DNA from: UBA1181 sp045226255
GTDB taxonomy: Bacteria; Bacteroidota; Bacteroidia; Bacteroidales; Paludibacteraceae
DNA: 64,000 bases
Direction of reading: 5' to 3'
NCBI GenBank assembly: GCA_045226255.1
Contig: JBGVCG010000026.1
Location: 1-64,000 of the forward strand
The translations under genes and the position numbers were made by a program. Below, piece by piece: positions 51,831-61,609 of the stretch (its first letter is position 1; each line of letters starts with the position of its first letter). The notes below the pieces were generated by a model. It saw only the letters and a program-made list of their open reading frames with translations. It was not told the origin of the DNA and searched no databases.

Positions 51831-52982
51831 ATGGTGGAACAAAAAAGTAAAATGGATAAGCAACGTAATTTGTTGCAGGTGGGTGGCGTCTTCGTCTTCT
51901 TGACGGTGGTGGCTTTGTTCTTCATCTTAGGCGGTGGTGGCGACGATGAGTCGTTGGCGGTGGCTGATGATTCTCCGTCAGGACTCAATACGAGTCTTCC
52001 GGACCCTGACGATATCTATGCCTCGGAGGGTAAGTTCGAGGCGGTCAGGAAGGAACAGTCGCGCGTGAGCATGGAGAGAAACCAGCATATGGCGCAGAAC
52101 TCATCTTTCGATATGCTGAACTCCTTGAATGCGCCTAAGGAGGAGCAAACGGAGCAGGTGAATGTGGATGATCTGATATCTAAAATAGAGGATGATGAGC
52201 CTGTGGCACAGTTGGAGGAACCTGCTCCCGTGAAGGAAGAACCCCGCGCTGCGGCAAGGCCCTCTTCTTCGACGAAAAAGGCCGGAACGTTCTCTAAGGA
52301 GGATTCGTTGAACGCACTGATCCAGAAGGCGAGAAAAGAGGATGCGCTTCGTAGGGTGCGTAATGGTTTGGGTACCCATGCCGATTCCACCTTGTTGGGC
52401 CTCTATAGGGCTCCTGCGCCTAAACCGGTTATTAGGAATGTTGAGGAGAGGAGTACGGCGACCGTTTCTCACGGCAGGAAAGGGTTCAAGACGGAGAACG
52501 CTAAATCGGCGGGAAGAGGTGACAAAGCCACTATTCAGGCGGTCATCCATGGTGAACAGAAGGGGGTGAGATCCTCTAGCCAGGTGTTTATTCGTCTGTT
52601 GGAGCCTGTGACGATAAAGGGAACGACAATCCCTGCCAGCACGAACCTGATTGGTTCGGTCGTCTTCAGCGAAAACCGTGTGATGATATCGACGGAGAGC
52701 ATTAAGTTCAACGGAGACCTCTATCCTTTTAGGGGAACCATATACGACCAAGACGGTATGAGGGGATTGTATACGGGTGAGAACTTGGCGAATGATGTGG
52801 CGAAAGAGGGTGGACAGGGCGCTATTTCCGGGGCCGACCAGCATGTGTCAGGTGGCTATAACATGGTTACGAAGGTTACCAATACGATTATTGATGGAAC
52901 GAAGAGTGTTCTGGAGAAAACCCAACGTAAAAAGAGTGTGGATTTACCCGCTAATTATAAGATCTTCATCAAGTTGGAATAA
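51831..52982 (+). CDS. traM: TraM family conjugal transfer protein, VirB10-like
   Basis: 383 residues with one N-terminal anchor (QVGGVFVFLTVVALFFILGGG), a long flexible linker rich in Pro, Glu, Ala and Ser (about 60-230), and a C-terminal TraM domain (IQAVIHGEQKGVRSSSQVFIRLLEPVTIKGTTIPASTNLIG...). This is the family signature. The layout matches VirB10, which bridges both membranes. An alternative start is MDKQRN, seven codons in. Confidence 0.88.
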   Translation: MVEQKSKMDKQRNLLQVGGVFVFLTVVALFFILGGGGDDESLAVADDSPSGLNTSLPDPDDIYASEGKFEAVRKEQSRVSMERNQHMAQNSSFDMLNSLNAPKEEQTEQVNVDDLISKIEDDEPVAQLEEPAPVKEEPRAAARPSSSTKKAGTFSKEDSLNALIQKARKEDALRRVRNGLGTHADSTLLGLYRAPAPKPVIRNVEERSTATVSHGRKGFKTENAKSAGRGDKATIQAVIHGEQKGVRSSSQVFIRLLEPVTIKGTTIPASTNLIGSVVFSENRVMISTESIKFNGDLYPFRGTIYDQDGMRGLYTGENLANDVAKEGGQGAISGADQHVSGGYNMVTKVTNTIIDGTKSVLEKTQRKKSVDLPANYKIFIKLE

Positions 52983-53003
52983 CCGATTTTTTGCATAATT
53001 TCG
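52974..53003 (+). promoter_or_regulatory. Possible separate promoter for traN
   Basis: TTG, a 19-bp spacer and TAATTTCG (one base off TAnnTTTG) at the 3' end of traM. The traN gene is otherwise separated from traM by 105 bases, the only sizeable gap in the cluster. Confidence 0.45.
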
Positions 53004-53087
53004 CGGTTGTCATTTGGTAAGTCAAGTGACTCCCTTCGAGTAAAATGTTAGGTGAAAATATTGTAAGATAAAAGTATTGTCCTGATT

Positions 53088-54212
53088 ATGGTTCGTGTTG
53101 TGAAGTCTTTATTGTGTGCGATATCTCTACTGTTTTTTCTATGCTCGTCATATGGCCAGGAGCGCATAAAAGGATTTAATGTGATTGAACTGGGTGTCTC
53201 GGACGTGAAATGGGTATATCTCAAGTTTAAGAGTGATGTGAGCAACATCGACCATGGTACGGACGATATCCAGATAGAACGCACCTCTGTTCCCTCCATC
53301 GCCAGGATTCGTAGCCGTGTCCCTCGTTTCGTCGAGACGCATATCACCTTTATCACAAAGGATGGGGAGGTGCACACGTTCCATATCCACTATGAGCAAA
53401 ATCCGGGCATTGTGGCCGCCAATGTGCGAGGCAAAACATTGGGTGAGGAGGATGTGATCCGTCCGCTGCGGGTGGAGCTCTCCGACGACCGGACCTCTCA
53501 TATTACCTTCCCTCATAAGGTGGTGGACATGAGTGTGGGGTGCGACTCAGCTATCGTCGACCATGTACCGAACACCGACAACATGGTCATGGCGAAGTGC
53601 TATCCCTATGACACGAACCTTTTCAAGGAGACCTCCCTCACCATTGTCACGGAAGATAAGAACATTTATGCCTTCGACGTCGTCTATAAGGCGGTGCCTG
53701 AGGTGCTGAACTTCTCGGTGGATGATGCGGACAAGAAAGGTGCGGTATTCTCCGTCATCAATGTCAATGAGACGGATATGCGTGCCTTGGGCGAATTGGT
53801 GATCTCCAAGGGAAATCAAATGAATCGGGGCATCATGGAGGGTAAGATGATTTTTGCTTTGCAGGGCGTTTTCATCAAGGACGATGTCACGATGCTCCAT
53901 GTGGCCATCGCGAACAATTCGCAGATCGACTATGATATAGACTTTATCAAGTGTTATATCACCAACCGCAAGAACTTGAAGAAACAGACGATGCAGGTTG
54001 ACGATATCATGCCGCTTTATGAGTATGTGCAGAACGAGAAATCCAAGTTCGTCCCTGCGAATAGTACCTACCACACGGTGCTTTTCTTCAAACGGTTCAC
54101 TATTCCAGACAAGCACAATCTCTTCTTCGAGGTTTTCGAGAAGAATGGTGGTCGTCATCTCCAATTCACCATCACCAATCACGACCTGCTTTCCGCTAAG
54201 GTATTGAAGTAG
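53088..54212 (+). CDS. traN: TraN family (DUF4138) conjugal transfer protein, VirB9-like
   Basis: 374 residues with a signal peptide (LLFFLCSSYGQ). The N-terminal strand pair and the sequence DVKWVYLKFKSDVSNIDHGTDDI, plus C-terminal EYVQNEKSKFVPANSTYHTVLFFKRFTIPD, fit TraN/DUF4138, the VirB9-like periplasmic core subunit. It is the last tra gene; no traO, traP or traQ follows. Confidence 0.85.
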   Translation: MVRVVKSLLCAISLLFFLCSSYGQERIKGFNVIELGVSDVKWVYLKFKSDVSNIDHGTDDIQIERTSVPSIARIRSRVPRFVETHITFITKDGEVHTFHIHYEQNPGIVAANVRGKTLGEEDVIRPLRVELSDDRTSHITFPHKVVDMSVGCDSAIVDHVPNTDNMVMAKCYPYDTNLFKETSLTIVTEDKNIYAFDVVYKAVPEVLNFSVDDADKKGAVFSVINVNETDMRALGELVISKGNQMNRGIMEGKMIFALQGVFIKDDVTMLHVAIANNSQIDYDIDFIKCYITNRKNLKKQTMQVDDIMPLYEYVQNEKSKFVPANSTYHTVLFFKRFTIPDKHNLFFEVFEKNGGRHLQFTITNHDLLSAKVLK

Positions 54213-54371
54213 ATTCAATGCATTGAATATAAGGGCGTTATTTTACTTGAAAGAACTTGGTGTAGTGCCTCTTTGTTGATGGGTATACGTTTATCAGAAC
54301 ATGGTTTTTATTCTTAATGGAAATTATAGATTCGTCAAGAGATAAGCTTGGGCGTAGGAATAATAAGACAA

Positions 54372-54404
54372 CAAAAAACGGCGAGATCCATGGACCTCGC
54401 CGTT
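54372..54404 (-). terminator. Intrinsic terminator after the GH9 gene
   Basis: The stem aaacggcgag/ctcgccgttt with a 10-base loop has a T-run on the minus strand. It ends the cellulase transcript and can also stop plus-strand readthrough from traN. Confidence 0.8.
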
Positions 54405-54438
54405 TCTATTTTAAGTAACCGGTTGGTGCCGGTTAATG

Positions 54439-56307
54439 TTATTTCTTGATGATCTGTTTCGTGAAGCTCTCGTCGCCTGAGGTGACACGTACGATGTAGA
54501 TGCCCTTGCTCAATCCGCTGCAGTCTAAGCTGCAGTAAGACTTGTCGGAAACCACCTTGTTGAGGAGGATGCAACCGATAGCGTCGATTACCTCCACTCT
54601 TACTTGGTCTTTGATGACCTTGCCGAAATGGATGTTCAAGCGGTCTTGTACTGGGTTCGGACTCAAAACACAATCCTTCACGTCCTCTTCGATGGTCTCC
54701 ACCAGCGAGTGGTCTACAGGAACAGGGTTGATCTTAGAGTTGATATAACCCAATGCGCCGACCAATCCCGCATTGTAGTCGATACCACCCTCGGTGCCGG
54801 AATAATTGTTGATGTCATCTGTGTACTTCCCATCTTCCCGTGATCCGCCAACCAGATAGCCAAGTTGGGCAAATTTATAGTTTTTGTCCACCCTCGGTAA
54901 TTTGGCTTGCTCCTTCTCCACATCGTTGATGTCGGTTCTATAAAGATTCCTGTGGTGGGAGTATGCAGGGAATTTGTCTCCAAATCCGACAACATAAGAG
55001 AAGTTCTGCCCATTGCGTCCCAACATATAATCCACCGTGGCGGAGATGTATGGGCTGACTTTTTCCTCCCCTGTTAACTTGTCGTATAATGCGCGTACGA
55101 AAGCCTGGTTGCCAGGGAAACGGAGTACGCCCCATGGCTCGTTTCCCCAACTCTTTCCCGGCAGTTTGTTCAGGAAGTAGCCGGAATTAGGGATGTACAT
55201 GGTGTCCGCATAGAACTTCAAGACATTGAGCGCTTTCTCCCCGTAAACTGATTCTTCGCCAAGGGAAGCCATGTTGTAGGCCGCGAGGTCTTCTCTATGG
55301 TCGTAGCAAAGGCTATAGTTGTAGTTGTATTCCTTGCGGTTATTCATCCATGAGCAGTTTTCCTCAGCCTTCCTCAGGTATTCCGGATCTTTCGTCGTCT
55401 TGTAGAGCTCCACGTACATGGAGACCATGTCATGGATGTAGCGGTCTTCTACTGGATAGTATGTGGCTCTGGTGGTTCCCTTTTGAGTGTTCTCCACGAA
55501 TTCGCAGGCCACCTTAGCCTTTTCCGTACAAGCGGCGGCATAATCCGCATCGTATTTAGCGTATGCGCGTGCCATTGCGGCAAGTGCGGATGCGGCTTGT
55601 GAAGCCATGGCGGTGGCATTGCCTGTCGCTTTCAGAATCATACGTGGGCCGTCCGACTCTCCTCCCATGTTGACAGGAAGCGCTGATTTAACCGTTGAAG
55701 TACACCATATCTTGTGGTCCACGTCTCCGTCACCCTTCTGGTAGTAGAAGGTGCGGTTGTCGCGAACTGCCTTCAAGATGAAGTCCGTAGCATATTTCAC
55801 CTCGTTCAGGATGTCAGGAATACCGTCCGGAACACCTTGTTTCCCTTCCCATGTGTAGTCGTCCGAGTCAATATAACCGTGGTAGTCCTCTGAATAGAAG
55901 TCCGGATATCCCTCAGGGAAGGCGTTGTATCCCAACACCAACATGTAGGCGGAGTAGAAGAATGTTTGTCCGAAGAGCACGAAGTCTCCACAGTCAACCC
56001 AACCTCCTGTCAAGTCGTAATCTCCGTCAGCGTCCTTGAGGAAGGATTTTCCCTTCACGAACTTACTGCGGTCAAATTGGATCTGGTTACTAACATCGTT
56101 CGCCTCGTGTGTTGCGACGAGCCAGTTGACACCTTCTCCCATACGTTGCGCTCCATAGAAACGCGTAGTCATCCACAGTGCCTTTTGGTACTGATCATTG
56201 TTGAATGACAAATCGGCTTGTGCAAAAGCACTGCTACACATAATACTGCATAGGAAACCTAATACTGAATACTTTAATTTAATCATCTTTATTACTTTTT
56301 TGAACAT
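54439..56307 (-). CDS. Glycoside hydrolase family 9 endoglucanase with T9SS sorting domain
   Basis: 622 residues; a start 7 codons later (MIKLKYSVLGF) gives a more compact signal peptide (cleaved after SSAFAQ). The catalytic domain shows the GH9 motifs: GGWVDCGDF (nucleophile-activating aspartates), FPAYSHHRN, and the acid glutamate in YSGTEGGIDYNAGLVGAL. The C-terminal 75 residues are a type-A T9SS sorting domain (LSPNPVQDRLNIHF ... GIYIVRVTSGDESFTKQIIKK). So this is probably a beta-1,4-glucanase exported through T9SS and attached to the cell surface or released. Confidence 0.93.
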   Translation of the reverse strand: MFKKVIKMIKLKYSVLGFLCSIMCSSAFAQADLSFNNDQYQKALWMTTRFYGAQRMGEGVNWLVATHEANDVSNQIQFDRSKFVKGKSFLKDADGDYDLTGGWVDCGDFVLFGQTFFYSAYMLVLGYNAFPEGYPDFYSEDYHGYIDSDDYTWEGKQGVPDGIPDILNEVKYATDFILKAVRDNRTFYYQKGDGDVDHKIWCTSTVKSALPVNMGGESDGPRMILKATGNATAMASQAASALAAMARAYAKYDADYAAACTEKAKVACEFVENTQKGTTRATYYPVEDRYIHDMVSMYVELYKTTKDPEYLRKAEENCSWMNNRKEYNYNYSLCYDHREDLAAYNMASLGEESVYGEKALNVLKFYADTMYIPNSGYFLNKLPGKSWGNEPWGVLRFPGNQAFVRALYDKLTGEEKVSPYISATVDYMLGRNGQNFSYVVGFGDKFPAYSHHRNLYRTDINDVEKEQAKLPRVDKNYKFAQLGYLVGGSREDGKYTDDINNYSGTEGGIDYNAGLVGALGYINSKINPVPVDHSLVETIEEDVKDCVLSPNPVQDRLNIHFGKVIKDQVRVEVIDAIGCILLNKVVSDKSYCSLDCSGLSKGIYIVRVTSGDESFTKQIIKK

Positions 56308-56361
56308 TTACATTAGAAACATTTATCTCACATTTAATACTTTACCAATGAATAGGCTTTG

Positions 56362-56369
56362 CAAATATA
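56362..56369 (-). promoter_or_regulatory. -7 element before the GH9 gene
   Basis: The minus strand reads TATATTTG, followed by CAAAG, about 55 bases before the ATG. The -33 site is weak. Confidence 0.5.
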
Positions 56370-56441
56370 CAATTATTTGCGAAGTTTCACTCTATTCGAA
56401 CATTTTTTTGAAAATTATGTGCAATAATTTGGAGAAAGGAA

Positions 56442-56485
56442 AGCCCCCGTAGAGACCAGCAATGTTTTTCGTCTCTGCGGGGGCT
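56442..56485 (-). terminator. Hairpin terminator after the beta-barrel receptor gene
   Basis: The stem agcccccgtagagac/gtctctgcgggggct is about 15 bp with one mismatch. On the minus strand it is followed by a broken T/C-run, so it probably ends the receptor transcript. Confidence 0.65.
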
Positions 56486-56511
56486 ATAGTTCTTGTTTTT
56501 AGCTCTTGGAT

Positions 56512-59046
56512 TTAGAAGTCTATATCGTCGTCCTCTTCCACTGCGCCATCCTTTCCGTTTCCGTCTCTGGATTTTGAATTTTTGGAGATGTTACCGAAGT
56601 TATAGGCGAGGTTCAGGCTGAGGGTTCGACCGCTGAACTTGAATTCAGACTTCTGGTAGAAGGTGTCGTCCCATGTCTCCGAGCGTCTTTTCCTGGAGTT
56701 GAGCAGGTCTCTTACGGAGAGGGTGGCCGAGAGTTTCTGAGAGAAGAAGGATTTCTTAAGTCCAAGGTTGACGTTGTAGTTGTGCAACATCTTTCCTTGT
56801 GCGGTGGAGCGTGGCGAGCGGTAGTTGCCGGACGCTTGTAGCTTGATCGCTTTAGGCAGGGAGAAGTCTGCGGAGAGTTGTCCGGACCAGCTGAAGTTGC
56901 TTCTGTCTTGGATTTTCACCTCCTTATTGATGATGCCATAACCCGGCATGACGGTGGTCACATCGAACACACCACCTTTCAATGCGTAGTAGTAAAGGTT
57001 GACGTTGTAGGTGAGCGATACTGCTTTAAAACGATTCTTGAGAATGAGTTCCAATCCTCCCGCATGAGATGTTGCAAGGTTGGCGCGGGTGTTCCACATC
57101 ACGTCGTTGTAGATCCAGCTGTATTGTTGCACCATATCTTGCGTCAGTTTGTGGTAGAGGGAGGCCATGAACGTGGACTTCTTCAGGTTCTTGATGTAGC
57201 TGAGCTCTGTGGAGTTGGTGATCTCCGGGTCCAGGTTCGGGTTACCGAAATAGATGTTCGCCGGGTCGGACACGTTGACGTAAGGGTTCAACCAGTAGCG
57301 GCGTGGCCGGCTGATGCGGCGGGTATAGCTGAGTTGCAACTCGTCTTTTTCGGAGAATGTGTAGGAGAAGAATGCGCTAGGGAATAGGTTTCCGTAAGGT
57401 TTCTTGTCCTCGCTGTCGCCTGCGGAGTAGAGGTTCCATGAGACATCCGTCAGCTCGCCTCTCAACCCCAATTGCATGCCGAATCTTTTCTTTTTGTGGC
57501 TATAGGAGAAGTAGGCGGCGTAGATGTTTTGTTTCAGCTCGAAGTCGTTGCCCAGCTCGGGTTGTGCCGTGCGCTCGTTTGCTCCATAAGACTGTATCTC
57601 GGAGGTGACGACGTTGCCTTGCGTGCCGAAAGTGGCCTTCACACCGGTCTCGATCTTGTCGTTGTTGTTGATTTGCTTGTTGTAGTCGCTTTGTATTCCG
57701 AGTGTATGGTTATGTCCATTGAAACTCTGGAATTGCTGGTAGTCGTTGGCGCGCAGACTGCTGACGATCGAGTCGATGTCGCTTCTGTGCTTCGTAATCT
57801 GCTCGTATGTCTGGTCGTTGTCGTTTTTGTTGGGGATGAAGCTGATGGAGGATGTCCACTCGCTGCCTTTGGAGAATACATGGAGATAGTCGATGGAGAC
57901 ATTCCCCATGAGCCTAAGCCCATCTGTATTGGTGAGTCGCGTTTCCATCAGGGTAGGTGTCCTATGTCCGTTCAGGATGTAACCGTTGTTGTAGTTGAGT
58001 TCCTGGCAATTGTCCCTGCCTCCGACGGAGAGCATACCTGATGTGGTGAGTTTGTTGTTGCTGTTGATGTTGTAGATGACGCCGATACGGAAGAACCCGG
58101 ACTGCATGTTTGCGTCTTGATCCCTGGTCTGGTCGAGGTAGGTGGTGTCACCATTATAGGTCTCACGGTTGGTGTAGCCATTTCCTACCATGTTTCGGTT
58201 GATGAGTCCGATACTGGAGTTGATGCTCCACTTGTTCTTCGTGTAGTAGATGTTGGCGCCGACGTTTCCTCCAAGACGTCCGTTCCAAGGGTAGATGACC
58301 CCAGCGGATACGGAGCCATAGTAGGTGGAGTTTTTCTTCTCTTCGGCTTTCATGACGATGTTGATGATGCCGACAGAGCCCTCCGCATCGAATTTCGAGG
58401 AGGGGTTAGAGATGATTTCGACTTGTTGCACGCTTCCTGCAGGCATCTGTTCCAGGATGTCGCCTCGGTTCTCTTCCGTGAGGCCCGCAGGCTTGCCGTT
58501 GATGTATATCTCCACGTTCTCACTGTTGCGCAGCGATACCTTACCCTCCACATCCACTTCCACGGAAGGGATCTCCTTCAAGATTTCGGAGGCGGATGTT
58601 CCGTCTGCTATGGCGTTGCTGTTTACCATGTAGGTCTTTTTGTCGAGGTCCACTTTCATGGTGGACTGGGCACCGGTCACCTGAACCTCCTGGAGCACGT
58701 TCGCATCCTCCACCAAGACGATTTTCTTGTAGCGGACACTCGGTTTCTGCTCCGACAGGGAGACGTTGATGCGTTTCTCCTTATAGCCCATGAAACTTAC
58801 TTCCAGAACATAATCGTCTAGCGAGATGCCGTCGATGAGAAAGTTGCCGTCGTCGTCGGTAATCTCTCCCTTGATTTGGGTCGTTCCATCGCTCGCATAG
58901 AGCAGCACGTCCGCCATCGGCAGCGTGTTGCCACTCGGATCAAACACCTGACCAGATATCTTCGAAGCGCACCAAGAGGCCATCGAACATGAAAAAAGAA
59001 TCGTTGTCAGGACAAATACACGTTGTTTCAAGGCTTGTAGTTTCAT
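56512..59046 (-). CDS. Outer-membrane beta-barrel (TonB-dependent receptor-like) protein
   Basis: 844 residues: signal peptide, an N-terminal carboxypeptidase-regulatory-like domain (ISGQVFDPSGNTLPMADVLLY...GYKEKRINV), a plug domain (LKEIPSVEVDVEGKVSLRNSENVEIYINGKPAG ... NPSSKFDAEGSVGIINIVMK), and a C-terminal outer-membrane barrel family 3 domain ending in repeated aromatic strands. The extreme C-terminus is an acidic tail (GAVEEDDDIDF), not the usual terminal aromatic. It could be powered by the ExbBD-TonB set at 16724. The ligand is unknown. Confidence 0.88.
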   Translation of the reverse strand: MKLQALKQRVFVLTTILFSCSMASWCASKISGQVFDPSGNTLPMADVLLYASDGTTQIKGEITDDDGNFLIDGISLDDYVLEVSFMGYKEKRINVSLSEQKPSVRYKKIVLVEDANVLQEVQVTGAQSTMKVDLDKKTYMVNSNAIADGTSASEILKEIPSVEVDVEGKVSLRNSENVEIYINGKPAGLTEENRGDILEQMPAGSVQQVEIISNPSSKFDAEGSVGIINIVMKAEEKKNSTYYGSVSAGVIYPWNGRLGGNVGANIYYTKNKWSINSSIGLINRNMVGNGYTNRETYNGDTTYLDQTRDQDANMQSGFFRIGVIYNINSNNKLTTSGMLSVGGRDNCQELNYNNGYILNGHRTPTLMETRLTNTDGLRLMGNVSIDYLHVFSKGSEWTSSISFIPNKNDNDQTYEQITKHRSDIDSIVSSLRANDYQQFQSFNGHNHTLGIQSDYNKQINNNDKIETGVKATFGTQGNVVTSEIQSYGANERTAQPELGNDFELKQNIYAAYFSYSHKKKRFGMQLGLRGELTDVSWNLYSAGDSEDKKPYGNLFPSAFFSYTFSEKDELQLSYTRRISRPRRYWLNPYVNVSDPANIYFGNPNLDPEITNSTELSYIKNLKKSTFMASLYHKLTQDMVQQYSWIYNDVMWNTRANLATSHAGGLELILKNRFKAVSLTYNVNLYYYALKGGVFDVTTVMPGYGIINKEVKIQDRSNFSWSGQLSADFSLPKAIKLQASGNYRSPRSTAQGKMLHNYNVNLGLKKSFFSQKLSATLSVRDLLNSRKRRSETWDDTFYQKSEFKFSGRTLSLNLAYNFGNISKNSKSRDGNGKDGAVEEDDDIDF

Positions 59047-59070
59047 ATTCTATACTTTTTAGATTGCGTT

Positions 59071-61218
59071 TTAATTTTCCGTCGTACGAGGAGGATCCAA
59101 CGAAGACTCGGTGGCCAGTTCGGAATCCTTTTCTTCTTGAGAGGCCGGATTTCCTGGGGGTTGTTCGGTCGAAGCGGTGGCCTCCGAAGTCTCGGCAGGG
59201 AGGGCTTCCTTCTCCTTCACTTCCTTGTCCTTCGCTTCTGCGTTCAGCTCATCCGCACGGGAGAGCCATGGACGTTTCCCGAAGATGCGTTCCACATCTT
59301 CCGTGAATATCACCTCCCTTTCTATCAAAAGGTTTGCCAATTCGATCAAGCCATCCTTGTGTTCGAGGAGGATGTTCTTCGCCCTCGCATACTGTTCGTC
59401 GATGAATGTCTGTACCTCTTTGTCGATGAGTTTTGCGGTCTCTTCGCTGTAAGGCTTCGAGAAGGAATACTCTGAAGAGCCGGACGAATCATAGTAAGAG
59501 ATATTGCGCAGCTTATCGCTCATGCCATAGTAGGCGATGAGGGCATATGTCTTCTTCGTGGTGTTCTCCAAGTCGTTGAGGGCACCGGTTGAGATTTCGC
59601 CGAAGATGATCTCCTCAGCCGCTCTACCCGCAAGCGTGGAGCAGATATCATCTAGGAGATGAGCCGTCGTGATGTGTTGGCGTTCCTCTGGCAAATACCA
59701 GGCCGCGCCCAGTGCCCGACCACGAGGAACGATGGTCACCTTAATGAGAGGGTTGGCATACTGCAACATCCAACTTACGGTGGCGTGGCCCGCTTCATGG
59801 TAGGCGGTCAGTGCCTTCTCCGACTTCGTCATGATGGTGTTCTTCTTCTCCAGGCCACCGACGATACGGTCGACAGCGTCGAGGAAGTCTTGCTTCTGCA
59901 CGTTATTCTTTCCCTTGCGCGCCGCGATGAGGGCCGCCTCGTTGCAGACGTTGGCGATGTCCGCACCCGAGAACCCAGGGGTTTGTTTGGCGAGGAACTC
60001 AATGTCCACGGTCTCGTCTATCTTAACGTTGCGTAGATGCACGTTGAATATCTCGTGTCGTCCTACCACATCAGGTAGGTCAACCATGATTTGTCTGTCG
60101 AATCGCCCTGGTCTGAGCAATGCCTTGTCGAGGATGTCGGCGCGGTTGGTGGCGGCAAGAATGATGACACCGCTGTTGGAGCCGAATCCGTCCATCTCCG
60201 TCAATAATTGGTTCAAGGTGTTTTCCCGCTCGTCATTTCCTCCTGAGTGGATGGTTTTCCCTCTGGCACGTCCCACTGCGTCGATCTCGTCAATGAAGAC
60301 GATGCAAGGGGATTTCTCCTTCGCCTGACGGAAGAGGTCGCGCACACGGGAAGCACCCACGCCCACGAACATCTCCACGAAATCGGAACCCGACATGGAG
60401 AAGAAAGGCACGTCTGCTTCTCCCGCCACAGCCTTAGCCAACAACGTCTTACCAGTTCCCGGAGGGCCTACCAGCAATGCTCCCTTAGGGATTTTACCGC
60501 CTAACTCGGTGTATTTAGCAGGGTTCTTCAGGAAGTGCACAATCTCTTGGACCTCCTCCTTCGCTTCGGAGAGTCCAGCCACATCCTTGAAGGTAATCTT
60601 ATCCTTACTGGTGTTTTTGTCGAACAATTTCGCCTGAGACTGTCCCACATTGAAGATGCCGCCACCTACACCTCCGCCACCCATTCTGCGGAACATGAAT
60701 ATCCAGATGAAGATGAAAAAGAGTATAGGGGCTATGCCGTAGATGATGTGGCCATAGTCGGTATCCTCTTCGTATTTGATAGGGATCCGTGTGTTCTCAC
60801 CGTTCCCTTCGGAGATAGTCTCCTTGGATTTTTCCTTTCCCTTCGCATCCTTGACGTTCTTCCCCGATTTATGCTTCTGCCAGTTGTTCAGATCCTTGGC
60901 GAATCGGTCAGCGGAAGGTATTTGGATCTCCACGATCGGCTTAATCACGTCTTTGGCGCGGTCTTTGCCGAACACATCCTCTATCTTGGCAGGCTTAATG
61001 AAGATGTTCGCCACACTCTTGTTCGTCGTCACGACAATCTTCTCGACAGCATCGTTCTTGACCATCTCCTCGATTTGGTCGTACGTGAATTCCTGTCCCG
61101 TTGGCTTGTCGTCCATGAATAACAGAGAGATAAGGAACAGACCCACTAGTAGGTATACCCAGTAGAGGTTAAACTTAAACTCTTTCCTGAATTTCGGTTT
61201 ATTGTTGTTGTCAGCCAT
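59071..61218 (-). CDS. ftsH: ATP-dependent zinc metalloprotease FtsH
   Basis: 715 residues. Membrane-bound AAA+ protease: N-terminal span (YWVYLLVGLFLISLLF), periplasmic region, second span (IAPILFFIFIWIFMFRR), Walker A GPPGTGKT near 245, Walker B VFIDEIDAVG, second region of homology, zinc motif HEAGH, and a Glu/Pro/Ser-rich C-terminal tail of about 70 residues. It follows rsfS by 13 bases. Confidence 0.95.
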   Translation of the reverse strand: MADNNNKPKFRKEFKFNLYWVYLLVGLFLISLLFMDDKPTGQEFTYDQIEEMVKNDAVEKIVVTTNKSVANIFIKPAKIEDVFGKDRAKDVIKPIVEIQIPSADRFAKDLNNWQKHKSGKNVKDAKGKEKSKETISEGNGENTRIPIKYEEDTDYGHIIYGIAPILFFIFIWIFMFRRMGGGGVGGGIFNVGQSQAKLFDKNTSKDKITFKDVAGLSEAKEEVQEIVHFLKNPAKYTELGGKIPKGALLVGPPGTGKTLLAKAVAGEADVPFFSMSGSDFVEMFVGVGASRVRDLFRQAKEKSPCIVFIDEIDAVGRARGKTIHSGGNDERENTLNQLLTEMDGFGSNSGVIILAATNRADILDKALLRPGRFDRQIMVDLPDVVGRHEIFNVHLRNVKIDETVDIEFLAKQTPGFSGADIANVCNEAALIAARKGKNNVQKQDFLDAVDRIVGGLEKKNTIMTKSEKALTAYHEAGHATVSWMLQYANPLIKVTIVPRGRALGAAWYLPEERQHITTAHLLDDICSTLAGRAAEEIIFGEISTGALNDLENTTKKTYALIAYYGMSDKLRNISYYDSSGSSEYSFSKPYSEETAKLIDKEVQTFIDEQYARAKNILLEHKDGLIELANLLIEREVIFTEDVERIFGKRPWLSRADELNAEAKDKEVKEKEALPAETSEATASTEQPPGNPASQEEKDSELATESSLDPPRTTEN

Positions 61219-61231
61219 TTCCGTCTATAAT

Positions 61232-61606
61232 TTAAAGCAAATCCGGTATTTGTTTTATTTCGGCATCCTCCCACAAAGTCTCAAGACTGTAGAACTCCCT
61301 TATTTCAGGGAGGAATACGTGGAGGATGATCTCTCCATAATCAATGGCGATCCACTGCGCATTGTTGTACCCGTCGATAGCGAAAGGCTTCACCTTAATC
61401 TGCTCACGCACGTAGTCTTTCACCTCATCCGCGATGGAGCATACATGGGTATTGGAATTGCCTTGGCAAATCACAAAGTACCGGAACACGTAGTTCTCCA
61501 GTTTGGACATGTTCACCACCGTGATTTGAGTGCCCTTCTTCTCTTGAATGCCCTCTACTATCTTATCGACTAATAACTCTGTCTCGTCTAAAATCTTTTT
61601 CGCCAT
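61232..61606 (-). CDS. rsfS: Ribosome silencing factor RsfS
   Basis: 124 residues of the Iojap/RsfS family, which binds ribosomal protein uL14 and blocks subunit joining in poor growth. Seen: DKIVEGIQEKKGTQITVVNMS, YFVICQGNSNTHVCSIADEV, and WIAIDYGEIILHVF. It lies 3 bp after argH and 13 bp before ftsH. Confidence 0.95.
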   Translation of the reverse strand: MAKKILDETELLVDKIVEGIQEKKGTQITVVNMSKLENYVFRYFVICQGNSNTHVCSIADEVKDYVREQIKVKPFAIDGYNNAQWIAIDYGEIILHVFLPEIREFYSLETLWEDAEIKQIPDLL

Positions 61607-61609
61607 TGG

